Positions 1-8,661 of a stretch of DNA of 36,498 bases are shown one piece after another. The stretch is from an uncultured Planctomycetaceae bacterium (GTDB lineage Bacteria; Planctomycetota; Planctomycetia; Pirellulales; UBA1268): the NCBI GenBank assembly GCA_913052575.1, contig CAJXFK010000013.1, forward strand, positions 1 to 36,498. Reading direction: 5' to 3'. The notes under the pieces are model-generated. The model was not told the DNA's origin. It did no database searches and saw only the letters and a list, made by a program, of their open reading frames with translations. Position 1 is the stretch's first letter; each line of letters begins with the position of its first letter. A program made the position numbers and the translations under genes.

Positions 1-431
1 TTTTTTGATGAAGAAAATGCTAAGATACTTCCATCATAATTAAGACAAATTCCATTTCCAATTTGATCATTATTACCTATAAAATGATCTCCATATCTTA
101 CCCAATAACTCTTTATGGCACTTGAATTAAATACACTATCGCTTCCTTTAATTATATCTAAAGTATCCCAGTCATTTTGTGTATTTATTTCTCTATATTC
201 AAATACAATAACTTTACCATCATCTACTCTTATAGTTTTATTAACATCATCTAATACATGATCATAATAAGGAATACCTAATGCAATTTTAGTACCATCT
301 TTACTTAAACTGATATATTCTCCAATAAATGTATTATGTTGTTGATAATCAATTAAAATATTGTTTCCCATTTGAATCCAATATTTATTATTAATGTCTA
401 TGGTATTGCTCTCGCTATTTCTTAATTGTTC
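1..431 (-). CDS. partial AT-rich repeat protein, possibly beta-propeller-like (both ends missing)
   Basis: An uninterrupted minus-strand reading frame runs from about 431 off the left edge; the first in-frame stop upstream is at 456-458. It encodes two copies of a roughly 60-residue repeat: a Trp followed by a GN/GD element, an I-G-E/N-Y/G-I element and then a strand such as SLSKDGTKIALG or LNYDGSILAFSSS. This resembles the FG-GAP/propeller-like surface proteins of AT-rich marine microbes and viruses. The base composition is about one quarter G+C, and Ile ATA, Arg AGA and Leu TTA codons dominate, unlike every other gene here. No convincing start codon lies at its 5' end, so it is truncated at the junction near 430 as well as by the window edge. 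Coding status is fairly sure; family and origin are inference. Confidence 0.6.
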
Positions 432-445
432 TTTCCTAATTCTTG
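410..445. other. abrupt composition boundary
   Basis: Sequence to the left is extremely AT-rich and coding on the minus strand. Sequence to the right is the ribosome-binding site and start of a typical planctomycete gene. The left reading frame stops making sense within about 30 bases of the right gene's Shine-Dalgarno sequence. No target-site duplication, integrase or inverted repeat is visible. The exact join cannot be placed better than a few tens of bases. Confidence 0.55.
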
Positions 446-457
446 GAGAATTTTCTT

Positions 458-1552
458 ATGTCTACCTTTTACAAGTCTCGCTCACGTGGGTTTACGCTCA
501 TTGAGCTTCTCGTTGTCATCGCCATCATTGGCGTTCTGGTTGGTCTTCTTTTGCCTGCTGTTCAGCAAGCTCGAGAAGCCGCTCGTCGTTCTTCCTGCGG
601 AAACAATCTCAAGCAGATTGGTCTTGCTGCCCACTCTCACATGGATGCAAGAAAAGCATTGCCGCCTGCAACAACATACGGCAACAATTCGAAAGGCGTT
701 TGGCCGCAAGACTATGTGGGAAATGGAGTGAATTCAACAAATGCGAACCAAAGCAAAAACCACGTTGCTCTCTTTCTTCTCTTGCCGTACATGGAAGAAA
801 CTGCTCGTTTCGACACGATTATCGAAGATCGTACCAATGGGCAGACCCCAAATGATGGTTCCATTACTTTCACTGGTGACGTAAAAGCAGCGCGTGAAAC
901 ACAGGTTAATGCTTTTAGCTGCCCATCAAGTGCTGTAGCACCAATGGATCCACATACCACAAGATGGAAACAAGCCAATTATTCGAAGTCGAACTATTGC
1001 GCGAATGGTGGTCCACTCCAAGTTTATAATTTCAGCCTTAGTGCATTTCCAGGAGCTGCCTCAGATAGAACGGCAACCTCACTGGGTGCACTATGCCACG
1101 GAAAGATGAACAAGCCCCGTGACATTGTAGACGGCCTGTCGAATACTCTCATGTTTGGTGAAGTTGGTGGTGCACACAGAGAACTAGCGACCCCAAATGC
1201 GAATTGGGATGAAGATTCTGATATTTGTGGCGTCTGGGGTGGCACATCAGGTGGGCAAAATGGTGCTCCTGAAGGTGTCCGATATGTTGGACAGAATCAG
1301 ACATTGAATAGAGGCCAAGATACTACTTTCGGCTCATCGCATGCAGGAATAGTGGGCTTCGTCATGGCTGATGGTGCAACGACATTCTTACCAGAAACCA
1401 TTAACTTTAATGCCACAGGCTGTACTTCCTCGAACTATGGCAACGATGGCTTGCCTACAACCAAAATTACTGCAGCAAAAGATCCAGCTCGTGGTGTACT
1501 CCAGAAGCTTTCTTGTCGAAATGATGGAAACGCTGCGGCTTTACCTGAATGA
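458..1552 (+). CDS. DUF1559 pseudopilin-like protein
   Basis: This is a 364-residue member of the large planctomycete DUF1559 (SBP_bac_10) family. It is probably exported and assembled by a type II secretion/type IV pilin-like system, though the role of the family is not known. The N-terminus carries a prepilin cleavage and methylation motif ([20 protein letters not shown], residues 10-29), then the hallmark [15 protein letters not shown] stretch. Near the C-terminus is the family H-x9-DG motif ([12 protein letters not shown]). I chose ATG 458 because GGAGA at 445-449 lies 8 bases upstream and the pilin motif then sits near residue 10; an in-frame TTG at 443 overlaps that Shine-Dalgarno and is unlikely. 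The next gene, a small lipoprotein, has the same TTGGAGAATT ribosome-binding element, and the two form the standard planctomycete pair. Confidence 0.95.
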   Translation: MSTFYKSRSRGFTLIELLVVIAIIGVLVGLLLPAVQQAREAARRSSCGNNLKQIGLAAHSHMDARKALPPATTYGNNSKGVWPQDYVGNGVNSTNANQSKNHVALFLLLPYMEETARFDTIIEDRTNGQTPNDGSITFTGDVKAARETQVNAFSCPSSAVAPMDPHTTRWKQANYSKSNYCANGGPLQVYNFSLSAFPGAASDRTATSLGALCHGKMNKPRDIVDGLSNTLMFGEVGGAHRELATPNANWDEDSDICGVWGGTSGGQNGAPEGVRYVGQNQTLNRGQDTTFGSSHAGIVGFVMADGATTFLPETINFNATGCTSSNYGNDGLPTTKITAAKDPARGVLQKLSCRNDGNAAALPE

Positions 1553-1604
1553 TAATTTGTAGTTGTAATTCAATGTAAGTTTTCACTTTTGGAGAATTGT
1601 CTGG

Positions 1605-2027
1605 ATGAAACGTATTCGATCTATATCTGCTTTGGCGAGTTGTACCGTTGTACTCACTGCGGTGGGAATAATGGGCTGTGGCCAATCCGGCGCACCGTCA
1701 TCCACTGTGAAAGGTGTTGTGACAGTAAATGGCTCCCCTGCTCCTGCAGGATTAGACGTATCGTTTCAGCCAACATCTGAAGGAAGACCTTCTTTCGGGT
1801 CTACTGATACTGAAGGACGTTATGAACTTTCACTGACTGCAACCAAAAAAGGTGCACAGCCTGGTGAAAATGTTGTGACTGTTCAAGTTATCGAAGAGGA
1901 AGACAGTCCCCTTCCTGCTGGCTTGGCTGATATCAAAATCCTTAAGAAGTTCAGTGATCCAGCAACTCACAAGGTAGTTGTAAAAGATGGTTCAAATACC
2001 ATCGACCTTGAGATTGCCGCTGAGTAG
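1605..2027 (+). CDS. small carboxypeptidase-regulatory-like lipoprotein
   Basis: A 140-residue exported lipoprotein. Residues 1-25 form a signal sequence ending in a lipobox (GIMGC), so the mature protein should be lipid-anchored at Cys25. The rest resembles a carboxypeptidase regulatory-like (transthyretin-like) beta-sandwich: the strand VKGVVTVNG, then VSFQP, then a D-T-E-G-R-Y-E-L motif typical of this fold. Such lipoproteins very often follow DUF1559 genes in planctomycetes, and here the gap is 52 bases with a duplicated TTGGAGAATT Shine-Dalgarno at 1589-1598. A strong terminator lies 34 bases after the stop, closing the two-gene unit. The exact role is unknown; binding to or chaperoning the pseudopilin is only a guess. 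Confidence 0.88.
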   Translation: MKRIRSISALASCTVVLTAVGIMGCGQSGAPSSTVKGVVTVNGSPAPAGLDVSFQPTSEGRPSFGSTDTEGRYELSLTATKKGAQPGENVVTVQVIEEEDSPLPAGLADIKILKKFSDPATHKVVVKDGSNTIDLEIAAE

Positions 2028-2060
2028 TTCTTCTATTCCAAAGTAGAAAATTAGAACAGT

Positions 2061-2106
2061 AAAATCATCGCCCAGGCCAGCTACGCTGCTTGGGCGATGA
2101 TTTTTT
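2061..2106 (+). terminator. intrinsic terminator of the DUF1559 operon
   Basis: A perfect 14-base inverted repeat pairs 2061-2074 with 2091-2104 around a 16-base loop. The right arm runs into a T tract to 2106. It lies 34 bases after the lipoprotein stop codon. The A tract on the left side could allow function in both directions, but no minus-strand gene ends here. Confidence 0.9.
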
Positions 2107-2251
2107 ATGGACAGGCACACGTAGCGCTACGTATTTCGATGATTCCTTGTGTTTCCTAGAAATAAATATGGCAAGTTAAACAAGCTTTCACTAAGTACGG
2201 CATACTGTTTCTCAGCACTCTTGCAAATTTAATTTTTCTTGGAACCACATC

Positions 2252-2731
2252 ATGCGATTCAATGTTATTCACACGACCATTTTATGCATCACGATACTCG
2301 GGAGCTTTCTTGATACAACTCATGCGGCAACCGGTGACGCTGCAGCAATTGAAACAGCAGTCGTTGAGTTTCATGACGCACTGAACGTCTTGTTCAAAGG
2401 CGATGCTGGCCCCATGAAAACGTTGTGGTCACATGCAAACGACACTACATACATGGGTCCGATGGGAGATTTTGATTTGGGCTGGAGTGCAATTAGTTCA
2501 CTGTGGGACGAGCAGGCGAAACTCCAGCTTGGTGGCAAAGTTGTCGCTGAAAACATTCATGTCGCCGCAAGTCCGTCTCTTGCCGTTGCGCATTATATGG
2601 AGCGTGGTTCGAACATCATTGATGGAAAAGAGCAAAGAGTTTCTTTACAAACGACAATTACGTTCCGTAAAGAAAATGGCCTATGGAAGGTGATCGGGCA
2701 CCACACTGATACCCTTTCATACCTTGAGTAA
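2252..2731 (+). CDS. secreted SnoaL-like / DUF4440 protein (NTF2 fold)
   Basis: A 159-residue protein with a signal peptide (about residues 1-25, cleavage after THA). The mature part has the order typical of SnoaL-like/DUF4440 proteins: an initial helix (AIETAVVEFHDALNVLFKGD), a short segment with TLWSHANDTTYMGPMG, a strand-rich centre and a C-terminal TTITFRKENGLWKVIGHHTD strand pair. These NTF2-fold proteins hold a small-molecule pocket; many have no known substrate. It stands alone between the terminator at 2106 and the convergent gluQ. The ATG at 2252 is preceded by a TTGGAA element. The fold call is confident; the biochemical role is unknown. Confidence 0.82.
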   Translation: MRFNVIHTTILCITILGSFLDTTHAATGDAAAIETAVVEFHDALNVLFKGDAGPMKTLWSHANDTTYMGPMGDFDLGWSAISSLWDEQAKLQLGGKVVAENIHVAASPSLAVAHYMERGSNIIDGKEQRVSLQTTITFRKENGLWKVIGHHTDTLSYLE

Positions 2732-2804
2732 TAACAAAGGCAATGCCGCCAGCGTTCTGACATTATTAGACGGCCGATTCTAGAAAACTTTCCAAAAGAG
2801 TCGA

Positions 2805-3671
2805 TTACTTGTTCGGCCGAGGAGAATCATGTCGACCTATACGAAGACCTTCTACGGAGCAGTTTCGTACTTTTTCGGGAGCAACTCCTTGCCTCCGCAA
2901 TTCCCGTATGGTCATCCCATGTGAGCGTTTTGCCAGTCGTTCTCCATTGCAATCAAGCACAAGATTCGTGTGAAAAAAATCTGGACTCTTCCAGCCAAGT
3001 GCTTCATACAAAAGAAGTTGACGAGCGGTGCTTGTCAGCAGGTCTTTTCCCCGTACTACTTCACCGATTTCCATGTGATAGTCATCAACAACAACGGCAA
3101 GTTCATACGCTGCAAGATTGTCTCGCCTCCAGACGACGAAATCCCCAAAGTCTGTTCCTGCGACTCGTTGTACCAGCCCAAAATTCTTATCTACAAACTG
3201 TATCGTCTTTCCGTCCGGAACACGAAATCGCCACGGCACGCGTCCCGGGTGTTCTGGAACAACCCACTCATTCGGCCGATAGTTTTTAGGAAACACTGAC
3301 TCTCCTTCATCGGAGACGTGCGGTGCGAAAGCAGCTGTTTCCAGATCTCGTCGAGACTGTGGACTCGGATAAATATTTTTTTGTTGGGCTAACCGCTGCC
3401 AAGCTTGCAAATAAAAATCACTTCTCTGGCTTTGAAAATAGGGGCCATGGTCTCCCTCACCATCAGGGCCCTCAGTCCAAGAAAGACCAAGCCATCTCAG
3501 ATCCTCAATTGTAGCTGTCGTAAATTGTGGATTACACCGAGTGGCGTCTAGGTCTTCCACTCGAAGAATGAGCTTCCCGGCCGCGCGCTCAGCAGCTATG
3601 CCAAACGTATAAGCGTGGCCAACATGCAAAAAACCGGTCGGTGTTGGGGCGAGGCGGCCGCGTTGATTCAT
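2805..3671 (-). CDS. gluQ: glutamyl-Q tRNA(Asp) synthetase
   Basis: GluQ activates glutamate and attaches it to queuosine at position 34 of tRNA(Asp). It is a truncated GluRS-like class I enzyme without an anticodon-binding domain. At 288 residues the length fits. The HIGH-type motif is HVGH (16-19) in a PTGFLHVGHA context, and the KMSKS-type loop is RLAKR (245-249). The conserved RVEDLDATR and VVDDYHMEIGEVVRG segments are present. Notably, the zinc site of E. coli GluQ (C-x-C followed by Tyr and Cys) is missing: the positions read Ser103, Gln105, Phe127 and Tyr131. The ATG at 3671 starts immediately before the conserved RGRLAPTPTG. The gene is divergent from fusA, with 239 bases between them. 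A full-length GluRS is excluded by the short length. Confidence 0.93.
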   Translation of the reverse strand: MNQRGRLAPTPTGFLHVGHAYTFGIAAERAAGKLILRVEDLDATRCNPQFTTATIEDLRWLGLSWTEGPDGEGDHGPYFQSQRSDFYLQAWQRLAQQKNIYPSPQSRRDLETAAFAPHVSDEGESVFPKNYRPNEWVVPEHPGRVPWRFRVPDGKTIQFVDKNFGLVQRVAGTDFGDFVVWRRDNLAAYELAVVVDDYHMEIGEVVRGKDLLTSTARQLLLYEALGWKSPDFFHTNLVLDCNGERLAKRSHGMTIRELRRQGVAPEKVRNCSVEGLRIGRHDSPRPNK

Positions 3672-3770
3672 GCGTCAATTCTCGGGACAACAGGACGTAA
3701 TTCTTACAATCAACGGCTCGTGTGGGGGCGGTCTGTCACGTTTGAACATCGCCGGGTATAGTTTGGAGTG

Positions 3771-3792
3771 AACGGAATGTAAATATTCCGTT
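3771..3792. promoter_or_regulatory. inverted repeat in the fusA/gluQ intergenic region
   Basis: An 8-base perfect dyad (AACGGAAT at 3771-3778, ATTCCGTT at 3785-3792) encloses a 6-base loop and runs into further T residues. It lies 119 bases before the fusA start and 100 bases before gluQ on the other strand. It could be an operator, a leader hairpin or a weak terminator; nothing in the sequence decides. The rest of this intergenic region shows no clear promoter boxes. Confidence 0.35.
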
Positions 3793-3910
3793 TTGAACTG
3801 ATAGTAACTTTATTTCTACTCGAACCGTTACGGTACAGTACATCGGAAACGGCTTGTAAACTCTACACTTCTTCCCTCGTAAAAGGCCCTCTGAGGCACA
3901 ACCAATCCCA

Positions 3911-6001
3911 ATGGATCTTTCCAAACTTCGCAATATCGGCATTTCCGCTCACATCGACTCTGGAAAAACAACACTCTCGGAGCGAATCCTTTTTTATGCG
4001 GGCCGAATTCACCGTATTCAAGAAGTGAAAGGTGACGGCGATGGCGCCACAATGGATCACATGGATCTGGAACGAGAACGGGGTATTACCATCACCTCGG
4101 CTGCAACAAGTGTCGAATGGAATGATCATCCAATCAATTTGATTGATACACCAGGCCACGTTGACTTTACGGTTGAAGTTGAACGAAGTTTACGAGTTCT
4201 GGATGGTGCAGTTCTCGTTCTATGTTCTGTCGGTGGTGTTCAAAGCCAGTCCATGACTGTTGACCGACAAATGAAACGCTACAAGGTCCCAAGGTTGGCA
4301 TTCATCAACAAAATGGACCGAACGGGTGCGGACTTTCATCGTGTTGTAGAACAACTCCGCGACAAACTCGACGTTGATGCTATCCCAATGCAGCTTCCGA
4401 TCGGAAAGGAAGACCACCTCGAAGGCATTATTGACCTTGTGGCAATGAAAGCCGTCTACTTCGATGGAGATAACGGAGAAGATATACGAGAAGAAGAAAT
4501 TCCTGAAGGCCTGAAAGAGCAAGCTCAAGAGCAACGACACGCAATGCTTGAGAGTCTTACAATGTATTCTGACAGTCTCATGGAAAAACTGCTGTCTGAA
4601 GAGGCCATTAGTGAGGATGAAATTCATGATGTTGTGAAAACAGCTACACAAAGCCAAAGTATTACTCCTGTTTTCTGTGGGTCTGCTTACAAAAACAAGG
4701 GAGTTCAGCCTCTCCTTGATGCAGTAAATAGATATCTCCCAAGCCCTCTCGACCGCTCGGTGGCTGCAAAAAAATGGAATAATCCAGACGAAACATTCGG
4801 CCTCGAAGCTGATAATTCAAAGCCTGCGGTTGCGATGGCATTCAAAATTGTTGACGACCCATACGGCCAGTTGACATTTATGCGAATTTACCAGGGAACA
4901 CTTGCCAAGGGTGAGAGTTATTACAACCAGCGCACACAACAAAAGCAGCGATTTAGCCGTATCGTGCGAATGCATTCGGATAAACGCGAAGAGATCGACA
5001 CAGCCGGAGCGGGCGACATTGTTGCAGTCATGGGTGTCGATACGGCAAGCGGCGACACGTACGCCTCAGAAAACAAATACTGCTCTCTCGAAAACATGTT
5101 TGTTCCAGAAGCCGTCATCAAGATGGCGATCATGCCTACGAAACGCGATGGGCTCGATCGTCTCAGTAAAGCACTGCAGCGATTCACTCGTGAAGATCCC
5201 ACATTCAAAGTTTCAACTGATGACGAAACTCAAGAAACAGTCATTGCTGGCATGGGTGAACTACATCTCGACATTTATGTTGAACGAATTCGTCGCGAAT
5301 ACAAAGTTGACGTTGAAGTGGGTGCTCCAAAAGTAAGCTACCGTGAAGCTCCAACACGTCCTACCGAGTATGACTACAAACACAAGAAGCAGACTGGTGG
5401 TTCTGGACAATACGCTCATATTGTGGGCGAATTGTCTCCCATGCCAGAAGATGCCGATGAGAATTTTGAATTTGAAAATAAGGTTGTTGGTGGCCGTATC
5501 CCACGTGAATACATCCCATCAGTCGAAAAAGGTTTTCGAATGTCTATGGAAAAAGGCCCTATTGCTGGGTTCCCAATTGTTGGGGTCAAAGCAACACTTG
5601 CTGATGGCTCATATCACGATGTTGACTCCTCCGACATGGCATTTCAACTCTGTGCTCGTACCGGCTTTCGAGAAGCATTCCTGAAAACAAAGCCTGTTCT
5701 GTTGGAACCTATCATGAAAATTGAAGTCGAAGTTCCTGCTGACTTTCAAGGCGCTGTGACTGGTGAGCTCAATAAACGTCGGGGGCTCATCGTATCCACG
5801 GAAACGGTTGGAAATTCTTCTACCATTATTGCGGAGGTACCGCTTGCTCAGACATTTGGGTATTCCACTGACCTTCGAAGCCTCACTCAGGGCCAAGGTG
5901 TATTTTCGATGGAATTCTTCAAATACCGTCCTATGCCAGCGAACGTTCAGAAAGAAGTTGTTGAAGAACGAAAACAAGCAGAATTGGCAGCTGCAAAATA
6001 G
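3911..6001 (+). CDS. fusA: translation elongation factor G, spdEFG1-like
   Basis: EF-G is the GTPase that moves tRNA and mRNA through the ribosome after peptide bond formation. At 696 residues all domains are present. The G domain shows G1 AHIDSGKTT (13-21), the switch region [17 protein letters not shown]3 DTPGHVDF and G4 [10 protein letters not shown]. Domain II and the C-terminal domains IV-V ([18 protein letters not shown] and the ending [20 protein letters not shown]) follow. Ser17 in the P-loop, in place of the usual Ala, and the following [10 protein letters not shown] are characteristic of the mitochondrial EFG1/spdEFG1 subfamily, which is known from planctomycetes, spirochaetes and some deltaproteobacteria. 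In that subfamily a second paralogue takes over ribosome recycling. The gene stands alone rather than in a str operon with rpsL, rpsG and tuf. Confidence 0.96.
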   Translation: MDLSKLRNIGISAHIDSGKTTLSERILFYAGRIHRIQEVKGDGDGATMDHMDLERERGITITSAATSVEWNDHPINLIDTPGHVDFTVEVERSLRVLDGAVLVLCSVGGVQSQSMTVDRQMKRYKVPRLAFINKMDRTGADFHRVVEQLRDKLDVDAIPMQLPIGKEDHLEGIIDLVAMKAVYFDGDNGEDIREEEIPEGLKEQAQEQRHAMLESLTMYSDSLMEKLLSEEAISEDEIHDVVKTATQSQSITPVFCGSAYKNKGVQPLLDAVNRYLPSPLDRSVAAKKWNNPDETFGLEADNSKPAVAMAFKIVDDPYGQLTFMRIYQGTLAKGESYYNQRTQQKQRFSRIVRMHSDKREEIDTAGAGDIVAVMGVDTASGDTYASENKYCSLENMFVPEAVIKMAIMPTKRDGLDRLSKALQRFTREDPTFKVSTDDETQETVIAGMGELHLDIYVERIRREYKVDVEVGAPKVSYREAPTRPTEYDYKHKKQTGGSGQYAHIVGELSPMPEDADENFEFENKVVGGRIPREYIPSVEKGFRMSMEKGPIAGFPIVGVKATLADGSYHDVDSSDMAFQLCARTGFREAFLKTKPVLLEPIMKIEVEVPADFQGAVTGELNKRRGLIVSTETVGNSSTIIAEVPLAQTFGYSTDLRSLTQGQGVFSMEFFKYRPMPANVQKEVVEERKQAELAAAK

Positions 6002-6035
6002 CTGCTTTGTTTACTTTCAATAAAAACAAAACTTG

Positions 6036-6884
6036 TCACACAGCGGCGAGCCGAGTTGCTAGTGAGTCCCATAAGGTTATTCTCGCTTCAAGAGCATGCC
6101 GTGCCGTTTCAGATGCTTCGGCCCATCGCACGGGGTCGTTGCCACACATTGTTGCAACAATTCGGCGGCACACTGGACCGTGACGATCGTCATCGTGCTC
6201 TATATGACGCTCAAGATAATAGCGGAACTGCCCCCATATTTCAGGACTGTATGTAGCAAGTTTTACGACAACCTGTCGAAACATATCTGGGATGATATCT
6301 TCTCGTCCATACGTAAAAGCAGCAACAATACGATGAGAATTGCCAGAATGAATGATCGAAAATGAACGATTCACAAATTCTCTCGCCTCAGTCGGAACGG
6401 TTGAATCTTGGAGAACCTCAGAAATCGGATCACCTGACCTAATTCGATCAATTACACAACTTATGGGATTCGTATCTGCTCCAGCCGATTCCATGCTCCG
6501 AAGGTAGAGTTCAAAATGTGAAGCAAAACTGCCATTCGGTAGTTCATCAGATTCTTCATCAAGAACGATCTCATTGATCAACCGACGGGCCTCAGGATCT
6601 GGAGTTGGAACCCACGGAACAGTAACGCACGATAATTGTTGCTGAACTGATTTCAGCAAACTCTGAAAATCCCAGACAGCCCAGATATGGGTCTGCATGA
6701 AAAGTCTCATGCGTTCAGGCGTGTTGACAAGGCCGTATATGGGATGACGGATGAGCCTCTCACGGGAATCACCAAGTTCAATTCGGTAATCTGTCATATC
6801 CTTTTGAGACGTCTTCTTGCCTAAGGGTTTATCCAATGCCCTCGAAAGAGCTGGTTCCGTAAGAACCGAATCCATAGTGTCCAT
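6036..6884 (-). CDS. DUF3050 family protein (haem-oxygenase-like fold)
   Basis: A 282-residue soluble protein matching the DUF3050 family, which falls in the haem oxygenase-like superfamily. Diagnostic segments are HIWAVWDFQSLLKSVQQQL (66-84), CVTVPWVP, RRLINEIVLDEESDE (100-114) and SHFELYLRSM (122-131). His66, Glu105, Glu110/111 and His123 are in positions that could bind a diiron centre or haem, as in related proteins, but the reaction is unknown. No signal peptide or membrane segment is seen. The first ATG is at 6884; a second three codons on gives almost the same protein. The gene is convergent with fusA (34 bases between stops) and may share a promoter region with nothing else, since the next gene upstream ends 103 bases away on the same strand. 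Confidence 0.85.
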   Translation of the reverse strand: MDTMDSVLTEPALSRALDKPLGKKTSQKDMTDYRIELGDSRERLIRHPIYGLVNTPERMRLFMQTHIWAVWDFQSLLKSVQQQLSCVTVPWVPTPDPEARRLINEIVLDEESDELPNGSFASHFELYLRSMESAGADTNPISCVIDRIRSGDPISEVLQDSTVPTEAREFVNRSFSIIHSGNSHRIVAAFTYGREDIIPDMFRQVVVKLATYSPEIWGQFRYYLERHIEHDDDRHGPVCRRIVATMCGNDPVRWAEASETARHALEARITLWDSLATRLAAV

Positions 6885-6987
6885 CTAACAAAAACACTTT
6901 CTACTCGCAGTAACGCTGGTTTTCTAGTGTACTTTAGCCTGAACCTGAAAATCGGCGAGTCTTTGTGACATCTTCTGCCGGAACGCC

Positions 6988-8661
6988 TCAAAGTGGTAGG
7001 AAAGTAGTTTTACACGCTGCCTCGAGGTTCCCATCAAGATTTTCACCACCTAGGGAGGCCTTGGCCTCACCGCTTTCTCCGGCAGGTAATCGATAAATGA
7101 GTTCAAACGTTGATCGACCACCAGCAGCAAGACTATGAATTCCATCGAATGTGATTTCGCTACCGTCAATCCGGACTCGTGACGGCATGGGATTCCCAAC
7201 AAGACGAGCGTGTTCGGGCAATCGAATAACTAATTTCAAAGTGCCGCTTGGCTTATCTCCACGATTCAAAACAGTACAAATGAGTGTGGTTCCACCTCCA
7301 GCCCGTACCGGATCATCGAGGTCCGCCAAATTCAAACAAAGTCCTGCTTCTGCTGGCGACTGAAAACGAGGTGCACCAGACTTCACAACAACACATTTCT
7401 CATCAGCAACCATTGCTCCTCCTGGCAAGTCACTTAGAACTGTACGAACGCATGCTCGTGCACCAGAAAGAGAGACCTCTTCGCCTGCTCTTATGACTCC
7501 ACGAACATTAATTTGACGTCGAACACTTTCATTAATTGCTACTGGCGGAATGGACCAGGTCGCCTTGTTTTGATCCAACACATATCCGTCTGATGCTTCT
7601 AGTGGTGTAAGAAATGAATCCCACATCACTTCAAGGGAGATTTCTGTCGAGGGAGCCGTTCCTGTATTTTCGATCGTCACGACGAACTCTCCTACGCCTC
7701 CAGCATTTAACTCAGATGGCCCCGCAAGCGCCACTTGAAAGGCTGGACTCGCTTGCGTTGCAGTGGAGAGTGAGGCCACATTTGGCCCAACCACGTTTGG
7801 TGGTAATGCAGTAACGCTATCGTCTACAGTAACGCTATCGTCTAGGGGAGTGACAATCGGTACCGGAGATGATTCAACCCGAGGACTTGTCGCCTCTATT
7901 TTGGCAATTCCTTCAGACTTAACTGTCTTTTCGTCTACAGGGTTTGAGTCAGTCTGGTCCACAACGCTGCGAGGCTGTGCGACATTACCGGACTGTGGTG
8001 AGAGACTTGGTTGCGGGCTCTGGGATGTTGGTAACTGGGATGTTGGTAATTGAGAAAGCGGGGAGTCACGAGATCCCAGAGGCTGAGGAACTGAATTAGG
8101 AGGACCATTCTTCAAAGCTGGATGTAGTGGCCCAGCCGATTGCGACTCTGGCAACTTGATCGGAAACGGCTGAACTGCTCCAGGTGGCTGAACTGCTCCA
8201 GGTGGCTGAACTGCTCCAGGTGGCTGAACTGCTCTAGGTGCAGGGGCTGCTGGAGAATTTGGCGGGACAGCTTCTACGCATGCTGTTCCCGAGCCCACAG
8301 CCGTGTTTGTCTGATCAAGGATTTCAACTCGGTGGCACTGCCGTCCTAATTCAACAACCTGAAATTCGAGTGTCAATCGGCGGGATGTTCCTGCAGCAAG
8401 AACAATAGTTCCAGATTGCTCAATAGGGCTTGCAGAAACAGGATGTCTGAGGCCTTTGTCAAAATAATCAACCACTCGAAGCTGAGACAACTGCTTTCCA
8501 GAGCGATTCACAAGCTCGACTTCAAATGCCACGCTATCACCGACTGCCGCCTTTTCTGGACCTGTGAGAAGGACGCTTACAAGTTCATCACAGTACGCTA
8601 AATCGATAAAGACAAAGAACATACATACGCACAAAATAAATTTCTGCAAAGTCGAAGACAT
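6988..8661 (-). CDS. secreted CARDB/DUF11-type Ig-like repeat protein
   Basis: A 557-residue exported protein. It has a signal peptide (1-24, MSSTLQKFILCVCMFFVFID core), an Ig-like domain (about 25-131), a Pro/Ser/Gln-rich low-complexity linker (132-305) and two further CARDB/DUF11-like domains (306-425 and 438-555). The strands AVGDSVAFEVELVNRSG, GGVGEFVVTIENTGTAPST and RAGGGTTLICTVLNRGDKPS repeat the same pattern. This architecture is common in planctomycete cell-surface proteins. I chose the ATG at 8661 because GAGAGAGG precedes it and the signal peptide starts there; the open frame extends 41 codons further upstream without such support. The linker contains three separate in-frame DNA tandem repeats. 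The function is probably adhesive or structural; this is inference. Confidence 0.85.
   Translation of the reverse strand: MSSTLQKFILCVCMFFVFIDLAYCDELVSVLLTGPEKAAVGDSVAFEVELVNRSGKQLSQLRVVDYFDKGLRHPVSASPIEQSGTIVLAAGTSRRLTLEFQVVELGRQCHRVEILDQTNTAVGSGTACVEAVPPNSPAAPAPRAVQPPGAVQPPGAVQPPGAVQPFPIKLPESQSAGPLHPALKNGPPNSVPQPLGSRDSPLSQLPTSQLPTSQSPQPSLSPQSGNVAQPRSVVDQTDSNPVDEKTVKSEGIAKIEATSPRVESSPVPIVTPLDDSVTVDDSVTALPPNVVGPNVASLSTATQASPAFQVALAGPSELNAGGVGEFVVTIENTGTAPSTEISLEVMWDSFLTPLEASDGYVLDQNKATWSIPPVAINESVRRQINVRGVIRAGEEVSLSGARACVRTVLSDLPGGAMVADEKCVVVKSGAPRFQSPAEAGLCLNLADLDDPVRAGGGTTLICTVLNRGDKPSGTLKLVIRLPEHARLVGNPMPSRVRIDGSEITFDGIHSLAAGGRSTFELIYRLPAGESGEAKASLGGENLDGNLEAACKTTFLPL
7808..7843. repeat. 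2 x 18-bp in-frame tandem repeat
   Basis: Two 18-base units (7808-7825 and 7826-7843) differ at a single base. They encode a duplicated DDSVT-containing hexapeptide on the minus strand within the linker of the Ig-like protein. Confidence 0.9.
8021..8050. repeat. 2 x 15-bp in-frame tandem repeat
   Basis: Two 15-base units, TGGGATGTTGGTAAC and a near copy, are placed head to tail. They encode the repeated pentapeptide SQLPT on the minus strand in the same linker. Confidence 0.85.
8168..8239. repeat. 4 x 18-bp in-frame tandem repeat
   Basis: Four units of GGCTGAACTGCTCCAGGT follow one another (8168, 8186, 8204 and 8222); only the last differs, by one base. They encode the hexapeptide repeat AVQPPG on the minus strand. 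The near identity points to recent expansion by replication slippage. Confidence 0.95.

Noticed and set aside
443-457. TTG start for the DUF1559 gene
   Set aside because: The TTG overlaps the Shine-Dalgarno of ATG 458 and has none of its own; the pilin motif fits the ATG.
4220-4657. Long minus-strand frame inside fusA
   Set aside because: It is a shadow of the conserved EF-G coding frame, with no family features.
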